DNA of 64,000 bases from Amarobacter sp964507025 (GCA_964507025.1 CAZDOK010000009.1:1-64000), one strand, 5' to 3'; shown: positions 1 through 9,179, counted from the stretch's first letter. Numbers and translations are program-made. Notes: a model not told the origin generated them from the sequence alone.

Positions 1-39
1 GTGCCGGACTGCCGCTTCCTGCCGGTCGCGGTTCGGGGG
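1..39. other. Window edge, partial dispersed repeat
   Basis: There is no gene here. Bases 11-36 match bases 34103-34128 at 25 of 26 positions. The second copy lies in a repeat-rich intergenic block, so this is probably the end of a dispersed intergenic repeat cut by the window edge. Confidence 0.4.
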
Positions 40-876
40 TTACTCCTGGAGGAAGTCGCGGATGGCGTTGCTGAAGGCCTCGGGCTGGTGGAGGGGAACC
101 TGGTGGCCGGCGCCGGCGATCTCGACGAGGCGGGCGTTCGGGAGGCGGTCGACCATCTGCTCGGCGATTTCGCGCGAGAGGACCTTGCTCTTTTCGGCGC
201 GGATGACGAGGGTGGGGCAGGTAATGTGCTCGAGGCTCTCCCAGAGGTAGGGGATCTCGGCGATGGCGCCGCGCCCGGTGGCCTGGTGGATGGAGGGGTC
301 GAAGCGGAAGACGAGGTTGCCCGTCGCTTCGTCGAGGACGAGGGAGGCGGCCATCTGGCGTTCGAGGAACTCCTTCGAGCGCCCGGGGTACAGCCCGGCG
401 TAGTACTCCAGCGCTTCGGCGTCGGTGGCGAAGCCGGGCGCTTTCTGGGCGTCGCCGGTGGTGCGGCGGATGCCCCGGGCGCCCTGGTCGGCCATCTGGG
501 GGCCCATGTCGGCGAGGACGAGGTGCTTGAGCCGGTGGCTGTGGTCGCGGGCGTAGGACATGGCGACGCGGCTGCCGATGCTGTGGGCGACGAGGTCGAA
601 GGCTTCGAAGTCCATTTCTTCGATGAAGCCGCGGAGGTCCATGGCGAAGGCCCAGACGAGGTAGCCCCCGGGGGCGTGCTCGCTTTCACCGTGGCCGCGT
701 AGGTCCGGCGCGTAGACCGACCACCGGTCGATGAAGCGTTCGGCGATGTGCTCCCAGTAGCGGGCGTTGTTCATGAGCCCATGGAGGAGCACGACGGGGT
801 CGTTGGAGACATCGCCCCAGCGGATGTAGTGGTGACGGAGGCCATGGATGGTGAGATAGCCGTGTTCGCCGATCAT
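40..876 (-). CDS. Alpha/beta-fold hydrolase
   Basis: This is a 278-residue alpha/beta hydrolase of the epoxide-hydrolase/esterase type. The oxyanion-loop HG is at residues 32-33 (VVLLHGL). The nucleophile elbow AHSIGS puts the catalytic Ser at 99. The conserved DLRGHGES is at 58-65 and the C-terminal catalytic His at about 258 (GAGHQVP). The start is the ATG directly before the conserved N-terminal strand; a longer frame upstream is low-complexity and unlikely to be translated. No signal peptide is seen, so it should be cytoplasmic. A strong hairpin at 984-1014 separates it from the gene upstream, so it is probably its own transcript. The substrate cannot be told from the sequence. It is one of three alpha/beta hydrolases in the window, and the only one of this plain type that is intact. 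Confidence 0.88.
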   Translation of the reverse strand: MIGEHGYLTIHGLRHHYIRWGDVSNDPVVLLHGLMNNARYWEHIAERFIDRWSVYAPDLRGHGESEHAPGGYLVWAFAMDLRGFIEEMDFEAFDLVAHSIGSRVAMSYARDHSHRLKHLVLADMGPQMADQGARGIRRTTGDAQKAPGFATDAEALEYYAGLYPGRSKEFLERQMAASLVLDEATGNLVFRFDPSIHQATGRGAIAEIPYLWESLEHITCPTLVIRAEKSKVLSREIAEQMVDRLPNARLVEIAGAGHQVPLHQPEAFSNAIRDFLQE

Positions 877-983
877 GGTGTGGCCGCCGGGGTGGGTTCG
901 AAGGTCATGCAGTGGTGCTCCTCGCGGGCCCATTTTCGGGGGGAGGGGTGCGGTTGTCGATGCGGGGAGTGGGGGGCAAGGGA

Positions 984-1014
984 AGAGGCTCGCTGAGGGG
1001 GTCAGCGAGCCTCT
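984..1014 (-). terminator. Strong hairpin terminator
   Basis: A perfect 13-bp stem (AGAGGCTCGCTGA with its complement) around a five-base loop lies just downstream of the minus-strand gene ending at 1038. On that strand it is followed by a pyrimidine-rich run. It separates that gene from the hydrolase starting at 876. Confidence 0.75.
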
Positions 1015-1037
1015 GTGGGTTCCGCGGGGGGCGTGGC

Positions 1038-1352
1038 TCAGGAGACGGCAGCTCCTGAGGGAACGCCCCGGGTGGCGGCGGAGAGCGCATCGAGGACATC
1101 GAACTGCTCGAGGCGGAAATCCGAGAAGGCGGGGTTGCCCATGATGGCGGCGACGATCGGGCCTGCGGCGTAGGCATCGAGGCTGGGCTGGTCGCGGAAG
1201 ATGTAGATGCCACCGAAGTACTGACCGTCGTGGATCCAGGTCTTGGAGAGGAGGCCGGGGACGTTGGCGATATCGACCGCCACCTGGCGCCACGGGGCTT
1301 CGAGGTCTTTGAGGGGCAGGGTGGACTTGAAGCGGACACTGAGGATTCGCAT
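1038..1352 (-). CDS. YdhR-like small monooxygenase-family protein
   Basis: This 104-residue protein starts MRILSVRFKS and contains a segment reading GQYFGGIYIFRDQPSLDAY. That pattern resembles the YdhR (putative monooxygenase, dimeric alpha+beta barrel) family, in which an exporter of aromatic substrates is often nearby. The assignment rests on pattern memory. The start is supported by a ribosome site (GAAGGGAAC) 6-8 bases upstream. A strong terminator follows at 984-1014. It is probably a cytoplasmic dimer; no substrate can be inferred. Confidence 0.7.
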   Translation of the reverse strand: MRILSVRFKSTLPLKDLEAPWRQVAVDIANVPGLLSKTWIHDGQYFGGIYIFRDQPSLDAYAAGPIVAAIMGNPAFSDFRLEQFDVLDALSAATRGVPSGAAVS

Positions 1353-1386
1353 GGGGATGTTCCCTTCGGTGGATTGAGGTGAGGGG

Positions 1387-2589
1387 CTACCGGCGGCGCG
1401 GAGCCTTTCGGGCGGCCGCGCCGGCGAATGCCGCTGCCCCGAGGACCGTGAGGACGAGGCCGGCGCCGGCGATGGCGGGGGGAACACCCTGGTCATCGGG
1501 GCCGAGCGTGTTGCCGGTTCCGGGTGCGCCCGGCGCGGGGTTGTTGCTGCCGGAGGAGGGTGGCCGATCGGCGGGGGCACCTGCAGCAGCGGGCGTGGCG
1601 GTGAAGGCGTGGTTGATCCCCGCCGCGTCGATGTAGGTGCCCACCAGGCTTCCGCCGGGGTTGATGCCGCGCACGATCGTCTGGGCCGCGTTGGGGACAT
1701 CGACCATGGTGAAGTCCCACCTGGCCGGGTCGAGGCTGCCGTTGGTCGCGGCCACGTATCCATGCTGGTTCCAGTTCTTGTCGACGAGGACCTTGTAGGT
1801 CCCGACGATGGCGATATCCGGGGATTGGCGAATGCCAAGCGCGTTGGCGCTCAGCTGGCCCGGGACATCGAAGGAAATGGTCTTGCCCCCGGAAACGACG
1901 TAGCCGTGCCAGCTTTCCATGCCGGTCCCGCCAGCACGATACGAGCCGACCAGAGTCTTGCCATCGGGCGTCGCACCGTAGTGCATCGCGAAGGCTGAGC
2001 CGGCAGCAGGGAATTCGAACCGGGTGGCGCCGGCGGGTCCCACGCCGTAGCCGAACATCGCTGCAATCGGGCTCCCATCGTGGAAGCAGCCGAAAACGGT
2101 GCGATCGTTGGTGACGGCATATCCGCCACCGGACATGGTGTGGCCCTCCTCCGGATAGTCCACGGTGGACCACTTGCCGTCGGTGGTGAGCAGGAAGCCG
2201 TGGACGTTCCCGGCGGGTGCCGGGGCCTTCAACGAATAGAGGCCGGTGATGTCGCCGGCATCGTTGATGGCGTTTGCCTGGGTCCAGGCGACGTTTTCGC
2301 CGGGGAAGTCGAGTGTGCTGAACTTGCCCGCGCGGAGGAGGAAGCCGTGAAATGGCGCGGTGGTATCGACGAAGTAGCCGACCACGTCACCTTTTGCGTT
2401 GTTTCCCATGCCGAAGGTCTTGCTCGCGTTGGGGACATCGAGCGTGGTGAACGTGTAGGGCTGGGCCGCGCTGGAAGCGCTTGCGGCCGGCGAAGGTGAG
2501 GTGGCGACGGCCAGGCCCATCGTGATGATGGCGAGCGCCATGAGGGGGAGCCATCGCTTGAGGAGCGAGGGGAGAGGTTGGGTTGCCAT
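1387..2589 (-). CDS. Secreted HAF-repeat-like protein with C-terminal anchor
   Basis: This 400-residue exported protein has an N-terminal hydrophobic signal (residues about 12-38, ending near ASASSA). Repeated units of the type PFHGFLLRAGKFSTLDFPG then GDVVGYFVDT recur about every 50-60 residues, as in HAF-repeat beta-propeller-like extracellular proteins. A low-complexity Pro/Gly linker (about 340-365) leads to a C-terminal hydrophobic helix (about 370-392) and a basic tail (ARKAPRRR). The protein is therefore probably anchored at the cell surface. The tail resembles a sortase-type anchor in layout, but no LPxTG is present. The ribosome site AAAGGAGACTC precedes the ATG at good spacing. It lies 48 bases after the secreted gene at 2638, so the two may be co-transcribed. 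Confidence 0.8.
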   Translation of the reverse strand: MATQPLPSLLKRWLPLMALAIITMGLAVATSPSPAASASSAAQPYTFTTLDVPNASKTFGMGNNAKGDVVGYFVDTTAPFHGFLLRAGKFSTLDFPGENVAWTQANAINDAGDITGLYSLKAPAPAGNVHGFLLTTDGKWSTVDYPEEGHTMSGGGYAVTNDRTVFGCFHDGSPIAAMFGYGVGPAGATRFEFPAAGSAFAMHYGATPDGKTLVGSYRAGGTGMESWHGYVVSGGKTISFDVPGQLSANALGIRQSPDIAIVGTYKVLVDKNWNQHGYVAATNGSLDPARWDFTMVDVPNAAQTIVRGINPGGSLVGTYIDAAGINHAFTATPAAAGAPADRPPSSGSNNPAPGAPGTGNTLGPDDQGVPPAIAGAGLVLTVLGAAAFAGAAARKAPRRR

Positions 2590-2637
2590 GAGAGTCTCCT
2601 TTGGGGGATGTGTTGCCGTTGCGGTGGCCCGGGCCGT

Positions 2638-3093
2638 CTAGCCGACGCAGGCAGTGGCCGACGTTTCCGGGACCACGGGCCCGCCAGCGGGCACGTCGAA
2701 CGTCATCACGATGAGCGCGTTGACGGTGCCGCCCTTGCTGATGAGGTTCATCCTGACCCTGTCGGTGTAGGGGGTCATGATGGGCCAGGCCGAATGCTCC
2801 ATGTGCTGCTGGGTGATCACGATGTACTCGGTCCCATCGGCGTCGGTGCCGGTGAGATGGCCCTGGATGTTCATCTTGAGGGTGCCCTGAGGGGTCGTGT
2901 ACCAGACGTGGTGGAAGACGCCGCTGAGTGCGATCGGGCTGGTGCCCGGCTCGCACGCGTTTTCGTTTGCCCGAACGGCGGGAACGCGGGCGTTGAAGAC
3001 GACTTCGGCCGAGGCGGACCTTTGTCCAATCGCGAGGCTGGAGAGGCTGAGGACGAGCGCGAACAACGCGCCGAAAGCGATTCTGCGAGACAT
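2638..3093 (-). CDS. Secreted hypothetical protein
   Basis: This is a 151-residue protein. It has a clear signal peptide (MSRRIAFGALFALVLSLSSL, cleavage probably near ASA) and then a beta-rich body with two Cys (about 48 and 149) that could form a disulfide. The ATG at 3093 is chosen because AAAGGAGAAGGGAA lies directly upstream; a longer reading frame exists but is Arg/Pro-rich and unlikely. I do not recognise the family. It precedes the HAF-repeat-like secreted gene on the same strand, which suggests a shared envelope role. Confidence 0.75.
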   Translation of the reverse strand: MSRRIAFGALFALVLSLSSLAIGQRSASAEVVFNARVPAVRANENACEPGTSPIALSGVFHHVWYTTPQGTLKMNIQGHLTGTDADGTEYIVITQQHMEHSAWPIMTPYTDRVRMNLISKGGTVNALIVMTFDVPAGGPVVPETSATACVG

Positions 3094-3451
3094 TTCCCTT
3101 CTCCTTTGCGGGATGACCCTCCCGCGGGGGCTTGGCCGACGCGAGCGGGGCCATCGGGGCTGTCTCGCACGGCGACGGCCGCCAGGCGGCGGGTTTGTGT
3201 GCTGCATTCGGTCCTCCTTCTACGCTGGCCGGGTGACCCGCCGGGTGCCTTCGCCCCGTGGCGGATGGGCGTCCGGCGAGTCCGCCGGCGCGGCCCATCC
3301 TCGGGTCGCGGAGTTGCCGCTGCTTCGGTGGAACTGCGTAACTTTTCGATGTCGCGGAAGTGGCGCGTCCTGGGAAATGGCACGAACTACGCAGGTTTCC
3401 AGGGACGGGCGAAACCACGGGGTGTCTCAGCGGGCCGGGGTAGGGAGGGGG
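3094..3451. other. Intergenic region with two-tier hairpin
   Basis: No gene is seen in this 358-base gap. At 3263-3300 an outer 8-bp stem (GGATGGGC) encloses an inner 6-bp stem (CCGGCG) with a four-base loop. It lies about 150 bases past the LuxR-type gene and upstream of the secreted protein. It could be a terminator or a leader structure; no T-run follows it. Confidence 0.45.
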
Positions 3452-6424
3452 TTAGCGCGCCTGGGGGCCGAGGCCGTGGGAGAGGGCGTAGGCCGTGGCC
3501 TGGGCCCGGCCGTGGGTATTGGTCTTGAGGTAGAGGTTGGCGATGTGCCGTTCGACGGTGCGGATGCTGAGGACGAGGGCCTCGCCGATTTCCTTGCTGC
3601 TCAGTCCGCTGGCGATGAGGCGCAGGACTTCGACTTCGCGTTCGGTGAGGCCGTCAGGGTGGACGGGCGCCGAACCCGCGCGGGCGCCGATGGCGCGCCG
3701 CTGGATGGCCAGGACGTGGTCGATCCAGGGCTGCCCGGCGCCAAGCCTGGTGTAGGTCGCCAGGGCGGCGGCGAAGCTTTCCACCGCTTCGTGGCGGTGG
3801 TGCCGCCCGGCATGTGCCAGGACCTGTCCCCGGAGCACCATGGCCTCGGCCTCGGCCCACGGGAGCGCATGGCGCTGGAAGGTCTCGACGGCACAGGCGA
3901 AGTGGCCGCTCGCGGCGGCGGTGTCGCCACTGGTGGCGGCGAGGACGGCCCGAGCGAGCGCGACCCGGCCGGAGAGGCCGCGCCAGTCTTCTCCGGAGTT
4001 GAGGATGTCGAGGCAGGGGGCGAGGTATGACATGGCCTCGGCCTGGCGGCCGCCAAGGGCCAGGAGGATGGCAAGGGCGGAGCCTTCGCTCATGAGGATG
4101 AGGTAGTTCGGGGCCGCCCTCCCGTCCTCGACGACACGGGTGAGCGTGTTGATCGCGCCGGCACGGTCGCCGCGGAGATCGCGGACGGTGGCAAGCCACG
4201 AGAGCCACTGGTGTTCGTCCTGGTGGGCGGCTTTGGCGCGGGCGACCTGGAGGAGCTGGTTGATTGTGGCTTCGAGGCGGTCCCAGCGGCCTTCGTAGAG
4301 AGCGAGGTAGGCGCCGCGGGGCGCACCGGTGGTGACCGCGAGGTCGCGTGCCGCGTTGAGGTCACCGGCGAGGGCATGGGCATCGACGGCATAGCCGAGA
4401 AGTCCGAGGCGGCGGGTAGGGGCGTGGAGCTGGCGTGGCTGGCCGGCCTCGCGCCGGGCCCAGGCGAGCGCTTCGAGCGGCGCCTGCAGCTTGAGCAGCC
4501 GCGTGGCCTGGAAGCCGGCCGCGGTGTAGGCGCGGAAGGGGTTGTTCAGGCGGTCCGCGGCTTCCCAGGCCCGGGCGGTGAGGTCGATGGCCTCGCGGAC
4601 GTGGCCGAGCTTATTGAGGTGAGCGCTATGCATGACGGCGTTGCTCACCCAGCGGTCGTCTTCGCCGAGGGCGGTTGCGAGATCCATGCCGGTGCGGGAG
4701 TCTTCGAGGCCCTGGCGGGGCTGTTCCTGCCAGACGGCGAGGAGGCCGCGGGCACTGTAGTAGCTCAGGCGGGCGTGGGTTGGGGGGCCATCGCGAAGGA
4801 AGGGTTCGGCGGCATCGAGGTGGCGCAGGGCCGCCGGGTTGTCGTTCACCTCGCTGCCGGCGGCCAGTACGAGGGCGATGCGAGCATGCATTGCCGCCGC
4901 TCCTGCCGAATCGCCAGCCATCTCATAGGTGGTGAGTGCCTGTTCGAAGTAGCCGATGCTGCGGGCGTAGTTTTCGAACCCGGAAATCTGGGCGACCTCG
5001 CCAAGGCGTTCGAGAAGGGCGAGGCGCTCTTCGGGGCCGGCGCCGTGGCGGTCCATCAGATCGAGTGCGGCATCCCAGTGGGCGATGGCCTCGTCGTAGG
5101 CGAGTGCACGTTCGGCGGCCTCGCCGGCGCGGAGGGCGAAGGCGATGGCCCTGGCGCCATCGGTGAAGGGGCCGGCCTGGCGGTAGTGGACGGCAACGGC
5201 GGATAGCCAGGGGTGGAGGTGGCGGGCGTAGACTTCTTCGATGGCGCGGGCGGCGGCGAGGTGGAGGCCCTGGCGGCGCGGGGGTGAGATGTCTTCGATG
5301 AGGGCATCGCGGGTGAGGGCGTGGGCGAAGTGGTAGTTGCCGGCGGATTCGCGGAGGATGCCGGCGGCCACGGCGTCTTCCACCGCGCCAGTGAGGGGGG
5401 CGACCGGGGTTTCGAGCATCTGGCCAATCACGGGGAACATCCGGCCGAAGTCGTCGCCAAGGATGGCGGCGGCGTGGAGGAAGCGGCGGGTGGCGGGGGG
5501 GAGGCCGGCGATGCGGCTGCCGATGACCTGGCGGATGCCTTCGGGGATGCCCCAATCGGAGAGGGCAAGGGCAGGGTCGTTGAAGTCGCGGCCATCGGCC
5601 TGGAGCTTGCGCACCACTTCCTGGATGAAGAAGGGGTTGCCCCTGGTGCGGGCGTGGATGGCGGCGGCGAGTGCCGGGGCGGCTTCGCGGCCGGCAAGGG
5701 CTGAGACGAGGGCGGCCGTTTCGGGCTCGGACAGGGGCTGGAGGCCGATGGATTCGTGCAGGTGTTCGCGGGTGAGGCCAGCCAGCACGGGGAGCAGGGG
5801 GTGGCCGGGCTCGACGCCAACGGTGCGGTAGGTGGCGAGGACACGCAGGCGGGAGGCGGGGACCTTGCGGGCGAGGTGCTGGAAAAGGAGCAGGGTGGAA
5901 CGGTCGGCCCAGTGGAGGTCGTCGAGGCAGATGAGGAGCCCGCGGGCCTCGGTTGAGGCGGCGGCAGCGACGAGGAAGCTGGAGACGGCCTGGAAGAGGG
6001 CGTACCGTTCGGACTCAGGGCTGCCGCGGGCAGGCGGCGAGTCGGCCGCGAGGTGAGCGACCTCGGGGAGGAGGGTAGCGATCCCGGGAGCGCCGGCGAC
6101 AAGTGTTTCGAACTGGCCCTCGGGCGTCGTCTCGCGGTACTGGCGCAGGGTTTCGATGAAGGGCAGGTAGGGGGGCCAGCCGTCGCCGTCGTAGGCATGG
6201 CCGGAGAGGATGAGCCAGCCATCGGCGCGGGCGCTCAGGGAGAGTTCGCGGAGGAGGCGTGACTTGCCGACGCCTGGCTCGCCACCGACCAGGACGACGC
6301 CGGGGGCGCCGGGCGAATCGCCACGCAGCCATGCGGCCAGAGCCTTGAGCTCCTGCGTGCGGCCAACGAAAGCAGCGCGGCGGGGAGAGCGCTCGCGGAG
6401 CGAGTCCGCCGAACTCCCGGACAT
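3452..6424 (-). CDS. LuxR-family ATPase regulator (LAL/MalT type)
   Basis: This is a 990-residue one-component regulator. The N-terminal AAA/STAND ATPase has Walker A GGEPGVGKS at 47-55 and Walker B LLICLDDLHWAD at about 163-174. A long alpha-helical repeat region (TPR-like, about 450-900) follows. The C-terminal LuxR helix-turn-helix (about 925-985) contains LTEREVEVLRLIASGLSSKE. This is the usual layout of LAL regulators, in which a ligand bound by the helical region controls ATP-dependent oligomerisation and DNA binding. The ATG at 6424 was picked because the family's N-terminal VGRTQEL follows shortly after. A TATACT box lies about 33 bases upstream. The target genes are not evident. The gene stands alone. 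Confidence 0.9.
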   Translation of the reverse strand: MSGSSADSLRERSPRRAAFVGRTQELKALAAWLRGDSPGAPGVVLVGGEPGVGKSRLLRELSLSARADGWLILSGHAYDGDGWPPYLPFIETLRQYRETTPEGQFETLVAGAPGIATLLPEVAHLAADSPPARGSPESERYALFQAVSSFLVAAAASTEARGLLICLDDLHWADRSTLLLFQHLARKVPASRLRVLATYRTVGVEPGHPLLPVLAGLTREHLHESIGLQPLSEPETAALVSALAGREAAPALAAAIHARTRGNPFFIQEVVRKLQADGRDFNDPALALSDWGIPEGIRQVIGSRIAGLPPATRRFLHAAAILGDDFGRMFPVIGQMLETPVAPLTGAVEDAVAAGILRESAGNYHFAHALTRDALIEDISPPRRQGLHLAAARAIEEVYARHLHPWLSAVAVHYRQAGPFTDGARAIAFALRAGEAAERALAYDEAIAHWDAALDLMDRHGAGPEERLALLERLGEVAQISGFENYARSIGYFEQALTTYEMAGDSAGAAAMHARIALVLAAGSEVNDNPAALRHLDAAEPFLRDGPPTHARLSYYSARGLLAVWQEQPRQGLEDSRTGMDLATALGEDDRWVSNAVMHSAHLNKLGHVREAIDLTARAWEAADRLNNPFRAYTAAGFQATRLLKLQAPLEALAWARREAGQPRQLHAPTRRLGLLGYAVDAHALAGDLNAARDLAVTTGAPRGAYLALYEGRWDRLEATINQLLQVARAKAAHQDEHQWLSWLATVRDLRGDRAGAINTLTRVVEDGRAAPNYLILMSEGSALAILLALGGRQAEAMSYLAPCLDILNSGEDWRGLSGRVALARAVLAATSGDTAAASGHFACAVETFQRHALPWAEAEAMVLRGQVLAHAGRHHRHEAVESFAAALATYTRLGAGQPWIDHVLAIQRRAIGARAGSAPVHPDGLTEREVEVLRLIASGLSSKEIGEALVLSIRTVERHIANLYLKTNTHGRAQATAYALSHGLGPQAR

Positions 6425-6457
6425 GATGACTACCCCGGATTCTGTCCGTCCGGGCGG

Positions 6458-6463
6458 AGTATA
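6458..6463 (-). promoter_or_regulatory. Candidate -10 box for LuxR-ATPase gene
   Basis: TATACT on the minus strand, about 33 bases before the ATG at 6424. No good -35 hexamer is visible. Confidence 0.35.
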
Positions 6464-6488
6464 GCAGGCGCGGGGAGGGGCGAGTGCG

Positions 6489-7355
6489 CTACTTTGCGGA
6501 GGCCGGCTCTTCGAAGAGCTGGAAGAGGACGCCGCCGCTGTCCTTCGGGTGGAGGAAGGTGTGCTTCTTCCAGCCCTCGTCGACGATGCCGCCGAACGGT
6601 TCGATGCCGTTGGCGCGGAGGCCCTCGCACGCTTCCTCAACGGAGGCGACTTCGCAGCAGATGTGGTGCATGCCCGGGCGGCGGGTATCGATGAACTTCT
6701 GGACGAAGCTATCGGGGCGGGCGGGCTGGATCATTTCGAACTTCAGGAGGCTGCCGGGGATCGACATGATGGCGCCGTGGTAGCCGAGCCAGTCCTCGGT
6801 CCAGCGGCCTTCGACTTCGCCGCCGAAGACGCGCTGCTGCCATTCGATCTGGCGCTCGAGGTCGGGCACGGCCATGGAGACGTGGTCGACCCGCTGGAGG
6901 TTGACGGCGCCGCCACCGGCGGTGCGGTCGAACTCGCCGGGTGAGCGGTGGGCGACGAAGAGCTGCCAGAGGATGCCGCCGCTATCCTTCGGGTGGATGT
7001 AGGTGAGGTGCCAGAGGCCGTCATCCTGGATGCCGCCGAAGGGTTTCATGCCGAGGCGTTCGAGCTCGGCGGCGGCTTCGTGGATGTCGTGGACTTCGAC
7101 GGTGATGTGGTGGAGGCCGGAGCCCTGCTGGTCGAGGAACTTCTGGACGAAGGAGTTGGGGCCGGAGGGTGAGATGATCTCGAACTCGATTTCGGTGCCG
7201 CGGACCTGGGAGACGCAGCCATCGAAATCGGAATTGGGGCCGGCCTCCCAGGAGTGGAGGAACTTGAAGCCGAGCAGGCGCTCGAGCTTTTCAGCCTGCG
7301 CCTTCCAGTTGGGTGCGGCCATGCTGATGTGGTCGACACGCTTGATGGGAAGCAA
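6489..7355 (-). CDS. Tandem VOC (glyoxalase-fold) protein
   Basis: This 288-residue protein holds two homologous vicinal-oxygen-chelate domains (about 1-135 and 152-288). Each begins VDHxSMA and each contains G(L/M)HHI and HPKDSGG. It resembles methylmalonyl-CoA epimerase and related dioxygenase-fold proteins. The Glu that normally ends the motif (HPKDxGG-VLxELxE) is Gln in both halves (ILWQLF, VLFQLF), so the metal site may be altered. It starts with TTG, preceded by GGAGTCC at good spacing; no ATG exists before the first domain. It is divergent from the kinase-like gene at 7413. The function is probably lyase, epimerase or dioxygenase in small-molecule metabolism. Confidence 0.85.
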   Translation of the reverse strand: MLPIKRVDHISMAAPNWKAQAEKLERLLGFKFLHSWEAGPNSDFDGCVSQVRGTEIEFEIISPSGPNSFVQKFLDQQGSGLHHITVEVHDIHEAAAELERLGMKPFGGIQDDGLWHLTYIHPKDSGGILWQLFVAHRSPGEFDRTAGGGAVNLQRVDHVSMAVPDLERQIEWQQRVFGGEVEGRWTEDWLGYHGAIMSIPGSLLKFEMIQPARPDSFVQKFIDTRRPGMHHICCEVASVEEACEGLRANGIEPFGGIVDEGWKKHTFLHPKDSGGVLFQLFEEPASAK

Positions 7356-7412
7356 GAAGGACTCCGGGGGAGAATGTGCGGGTATGGTACGGTTGGCTCG
7401 AAGGTGCCCGCA

Positions 7413-8345
7413 ATGACACGTCTGCGCCGCGGGACGGTGCTGGTGAACCCCGCCGCGCGCGGTGTGGCGAAGGACTTCGACGGCACGCGCCTCACGCGCT
7501 ACCTGGCGCGGCGCGGGGTGGAGTGCGGCCTGATGCTCCCTTCATCCGGGGCGGACGCGGCGGCGAAGGCGCGGGAGGCGGCGGACAGGGGCGACGACAT
7601 CCTGTTCGTGGTGGGCGGGGACGGTTCGGTGCGGGACGCGGCGCTGGGGCTGGCCGGTTCGGAGACGGCGCTGGCGGCGGTGCCTTCGGGCACGGTGAAC
7701 ATCTGGGCGCGGGAGGCGGGGATCCCGAAAGGCATGCGGGCGGCGATCGATGCGCACCTGGAGGGCCAGAGCGTGCACATGGACCTCGGCCGGGCCGGGG
7801 AGCACTGCTTCCTGCTGATGGCGGGGGTGGGCTGGGACGCGGAGATCGCTGCGCGGGTGAACCCACGGCTGAAGCGGGCTGCTGGCGACATCGCGTACAT
7901 GCTGCAGGCGGCCTGGATGGCGCCCGGATTGCGGCCGCGGCGGACGCGCTGGGCCACGCCGGCGGCGGCGTTCGAGGACGACCTGGCCTGGATGGTGCTG
8001 GGGAACACGCGGCTATATGGCGGGAAGGTGCACCTGACGCCGGGGGCGGTGATCGACGACGGAGAGCTCGATGTGATCGCGTTCTGCCCGCACGGGTTCG
8101 GCGAGACGCTGCGGCTGGCGAGGAAGGTGGCGCTGGGCAGGCGCGAGGACCCGCGCATCGTGCACCTGCGCACGCCGGAGCTGAGGATCGAGACCGCAGG
8201 GCTGGGCGTGCAGCTCGATGGGGATTACGCCGGCGAGACGCCGATGACGTTCTCCGTGGACCCGGGGGCGTTGCTGGTGAGCGTGCCAGGGGGGCCGCTG
8301 GCGCCCATCTTCGCTCGCGAACACGTGGACCGGCGCGGGGGGTAG
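7413..8345 (+). CDS. Diacylglycerol kinase-family lipid kinase
   Basis: This 310-residue protein has the DAGK catalytic-domain signature. VNPAARG is at 11-17, the nucleotide loop VVGGDGSVRD at 66-75, and PSGTVNIWAREA at 91-102. The C-terminal half has DGELDVI and LDGDYAGE (LDGE-like), as in the DgkB/YegS/BmrU family. The predicted reaction is ATP-dependent phosphorylation of a lipid hydroxyl at the inner membrane face. The ATG is 58 bases from the start of the divergent VOC gene. It ends three bases before the convergent hotdog gene. Diacylglycerol kinase and a sugar- or sphingoid-lipid kinase cannot be separated here. Confidence 0.87.
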   Translation: MTRLRRGTVLVNPAARGVAKDFDGTRLTRYLARRGVECGLMLPSSGADAAAKAREAADRGDDILFVVGGDGSVRDAALGLAGSETALAAVPSGTVNIWAREAGIPKGMRAAIDAHLEGQSVHMDLGRAGEHCFLLMAGVGWDAEIAARVNPRLKRAAGDIAYMLQAAWMAPGLRPRRTRWATPAAAFEDDLAWMVLGNTRLYGGKVHLTPGAVIDDGELDVIAFCPHGFGETLRLARKVALGRREDPRIVHLRTPELRIETAGLGVQLDGDYAGETPMTFSVDPGALLVSVPGGPLAPIFAREHVDRRGG

Positions 8346-8348
8346 GGT

Positions 8349-9179
8349 TCAGGCGTCGCGGGGCGGACGGACGCGGAAGATGGTGGTGTGGCGCATGCGG
8401 GCCAGTTCGCGGCCATCCTCGCCGATGAGCACGCCATCGAGCTCGGCGTAGTGGTGGCCCTTCTGCTCGTAGGCGCGGATGAAGTGGCCGGCGACGGTGA
8501 ACGACTGGCCTGCGCGGGCCGGGGCGAGATGCTGGATTTCGCTGCGGGTGTGGATGGCGGGGGCGTAGTCGAAGGAGTGGTGGAGCAAGGGGGTCATGCG
8601 GGCGGCGATCCAGCCGGGGTGGACGAGGGCGTCTTCGCCGGTCCAGAGCGGGGCGCTGTCGCGTTGCTTTTCCGTGGCCCAGGCGCGGGCGTCTTCGAGG
8701 CTCCAGGGGACGAGCATGGGGCGGAGGTCCTGGCCGGTGGGGGCGATGTCGAGGGTGAGCCAGGGAAGCCGGGCCGGGCGATCCTCGGCCGCGCGGCGGG
8801 AGGGGGAGTGGAAAGTCGTGACCCACCCGGCCGTGCCCAGGCCGGCGCGGCCTTCGATGCAGGCGACGCCCTCGGCGTTGACCATGGCGACGCGGGCGGA
8901 GCCATCGTCCGCGGGTTCGCAGCGGGCGGTGAGGCCATCGCCGGGGTAGACAGGCTGGCGGAAGCGCACATCGGCCCAGCCATCGGTAAGCCAACGTTCG
9001 CCGAGGACTTCGAGGATGACGGGTGTGAGCCAGCCGTAGACGGTGACGCCGCCCACGAGGGCGCCCCTGAAGCCGTACCGCGCGGCGACGGCGGTGGAGT
9101 GGATGGGGTTGGGGATGTCCGGGCTGTCTTCGCCATCGAGGAAGGCGGTGAGCAGGCGCTCGGCGACGCGGGGGATCAT
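8349..9179 (-). CDS. MaoC/hotdog-fold dehydratase-like protein
   Basis: This 276-residue protein shows two hotdog-like halves. The first has IPNPIHSTAVAARYGFRGALVGG followed by RFRQPVYPGD, typical of R-specific enoyl-CoA hydratase/MaoC-like domains. The second has PAIHTRSEIQHLAPARAGQ and HHYAELDGVL. The likely role is hydration or dehydration of an acyl-thioester in fatty-acid or xenobiotic breakdown. Its ATG overlaps the TGA of the acetyltransferase gene upstream (ATGA), so the two are translationally coupled. Confidence 0.75.
   Translation of the reverse strand: MIPRVAERLLTAFLDGEDSPDIPNPIHSTAVAARYGFRGALVGGVTVYGWLTPVILEVLGERWLTDGWADVRFRQPVYPGDGLTARCEPADDGSARVAMVNAEGVACIEGRAGLGTAGWVTTFHSPSRRAAEDRPARLPWLTLDIAPTGQDLRPMLVPWSLEDARAWATEKQRDSAPLWTGEDALVHPGWIAARMTPLLHHSFDYAPAIHTRSEIQHLAPARAGQSFTVAGHFIRAYEQKGHHYAELDGVLIGEDGRELARMRHTTIFRVRPPRDA

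Noticed and set aside
1..702. 233-codon plus-strand frame at the window start
   Set aside because: It is the complement of the alpha/beta hydrolase at 40-876, which has all catalytic motifs.
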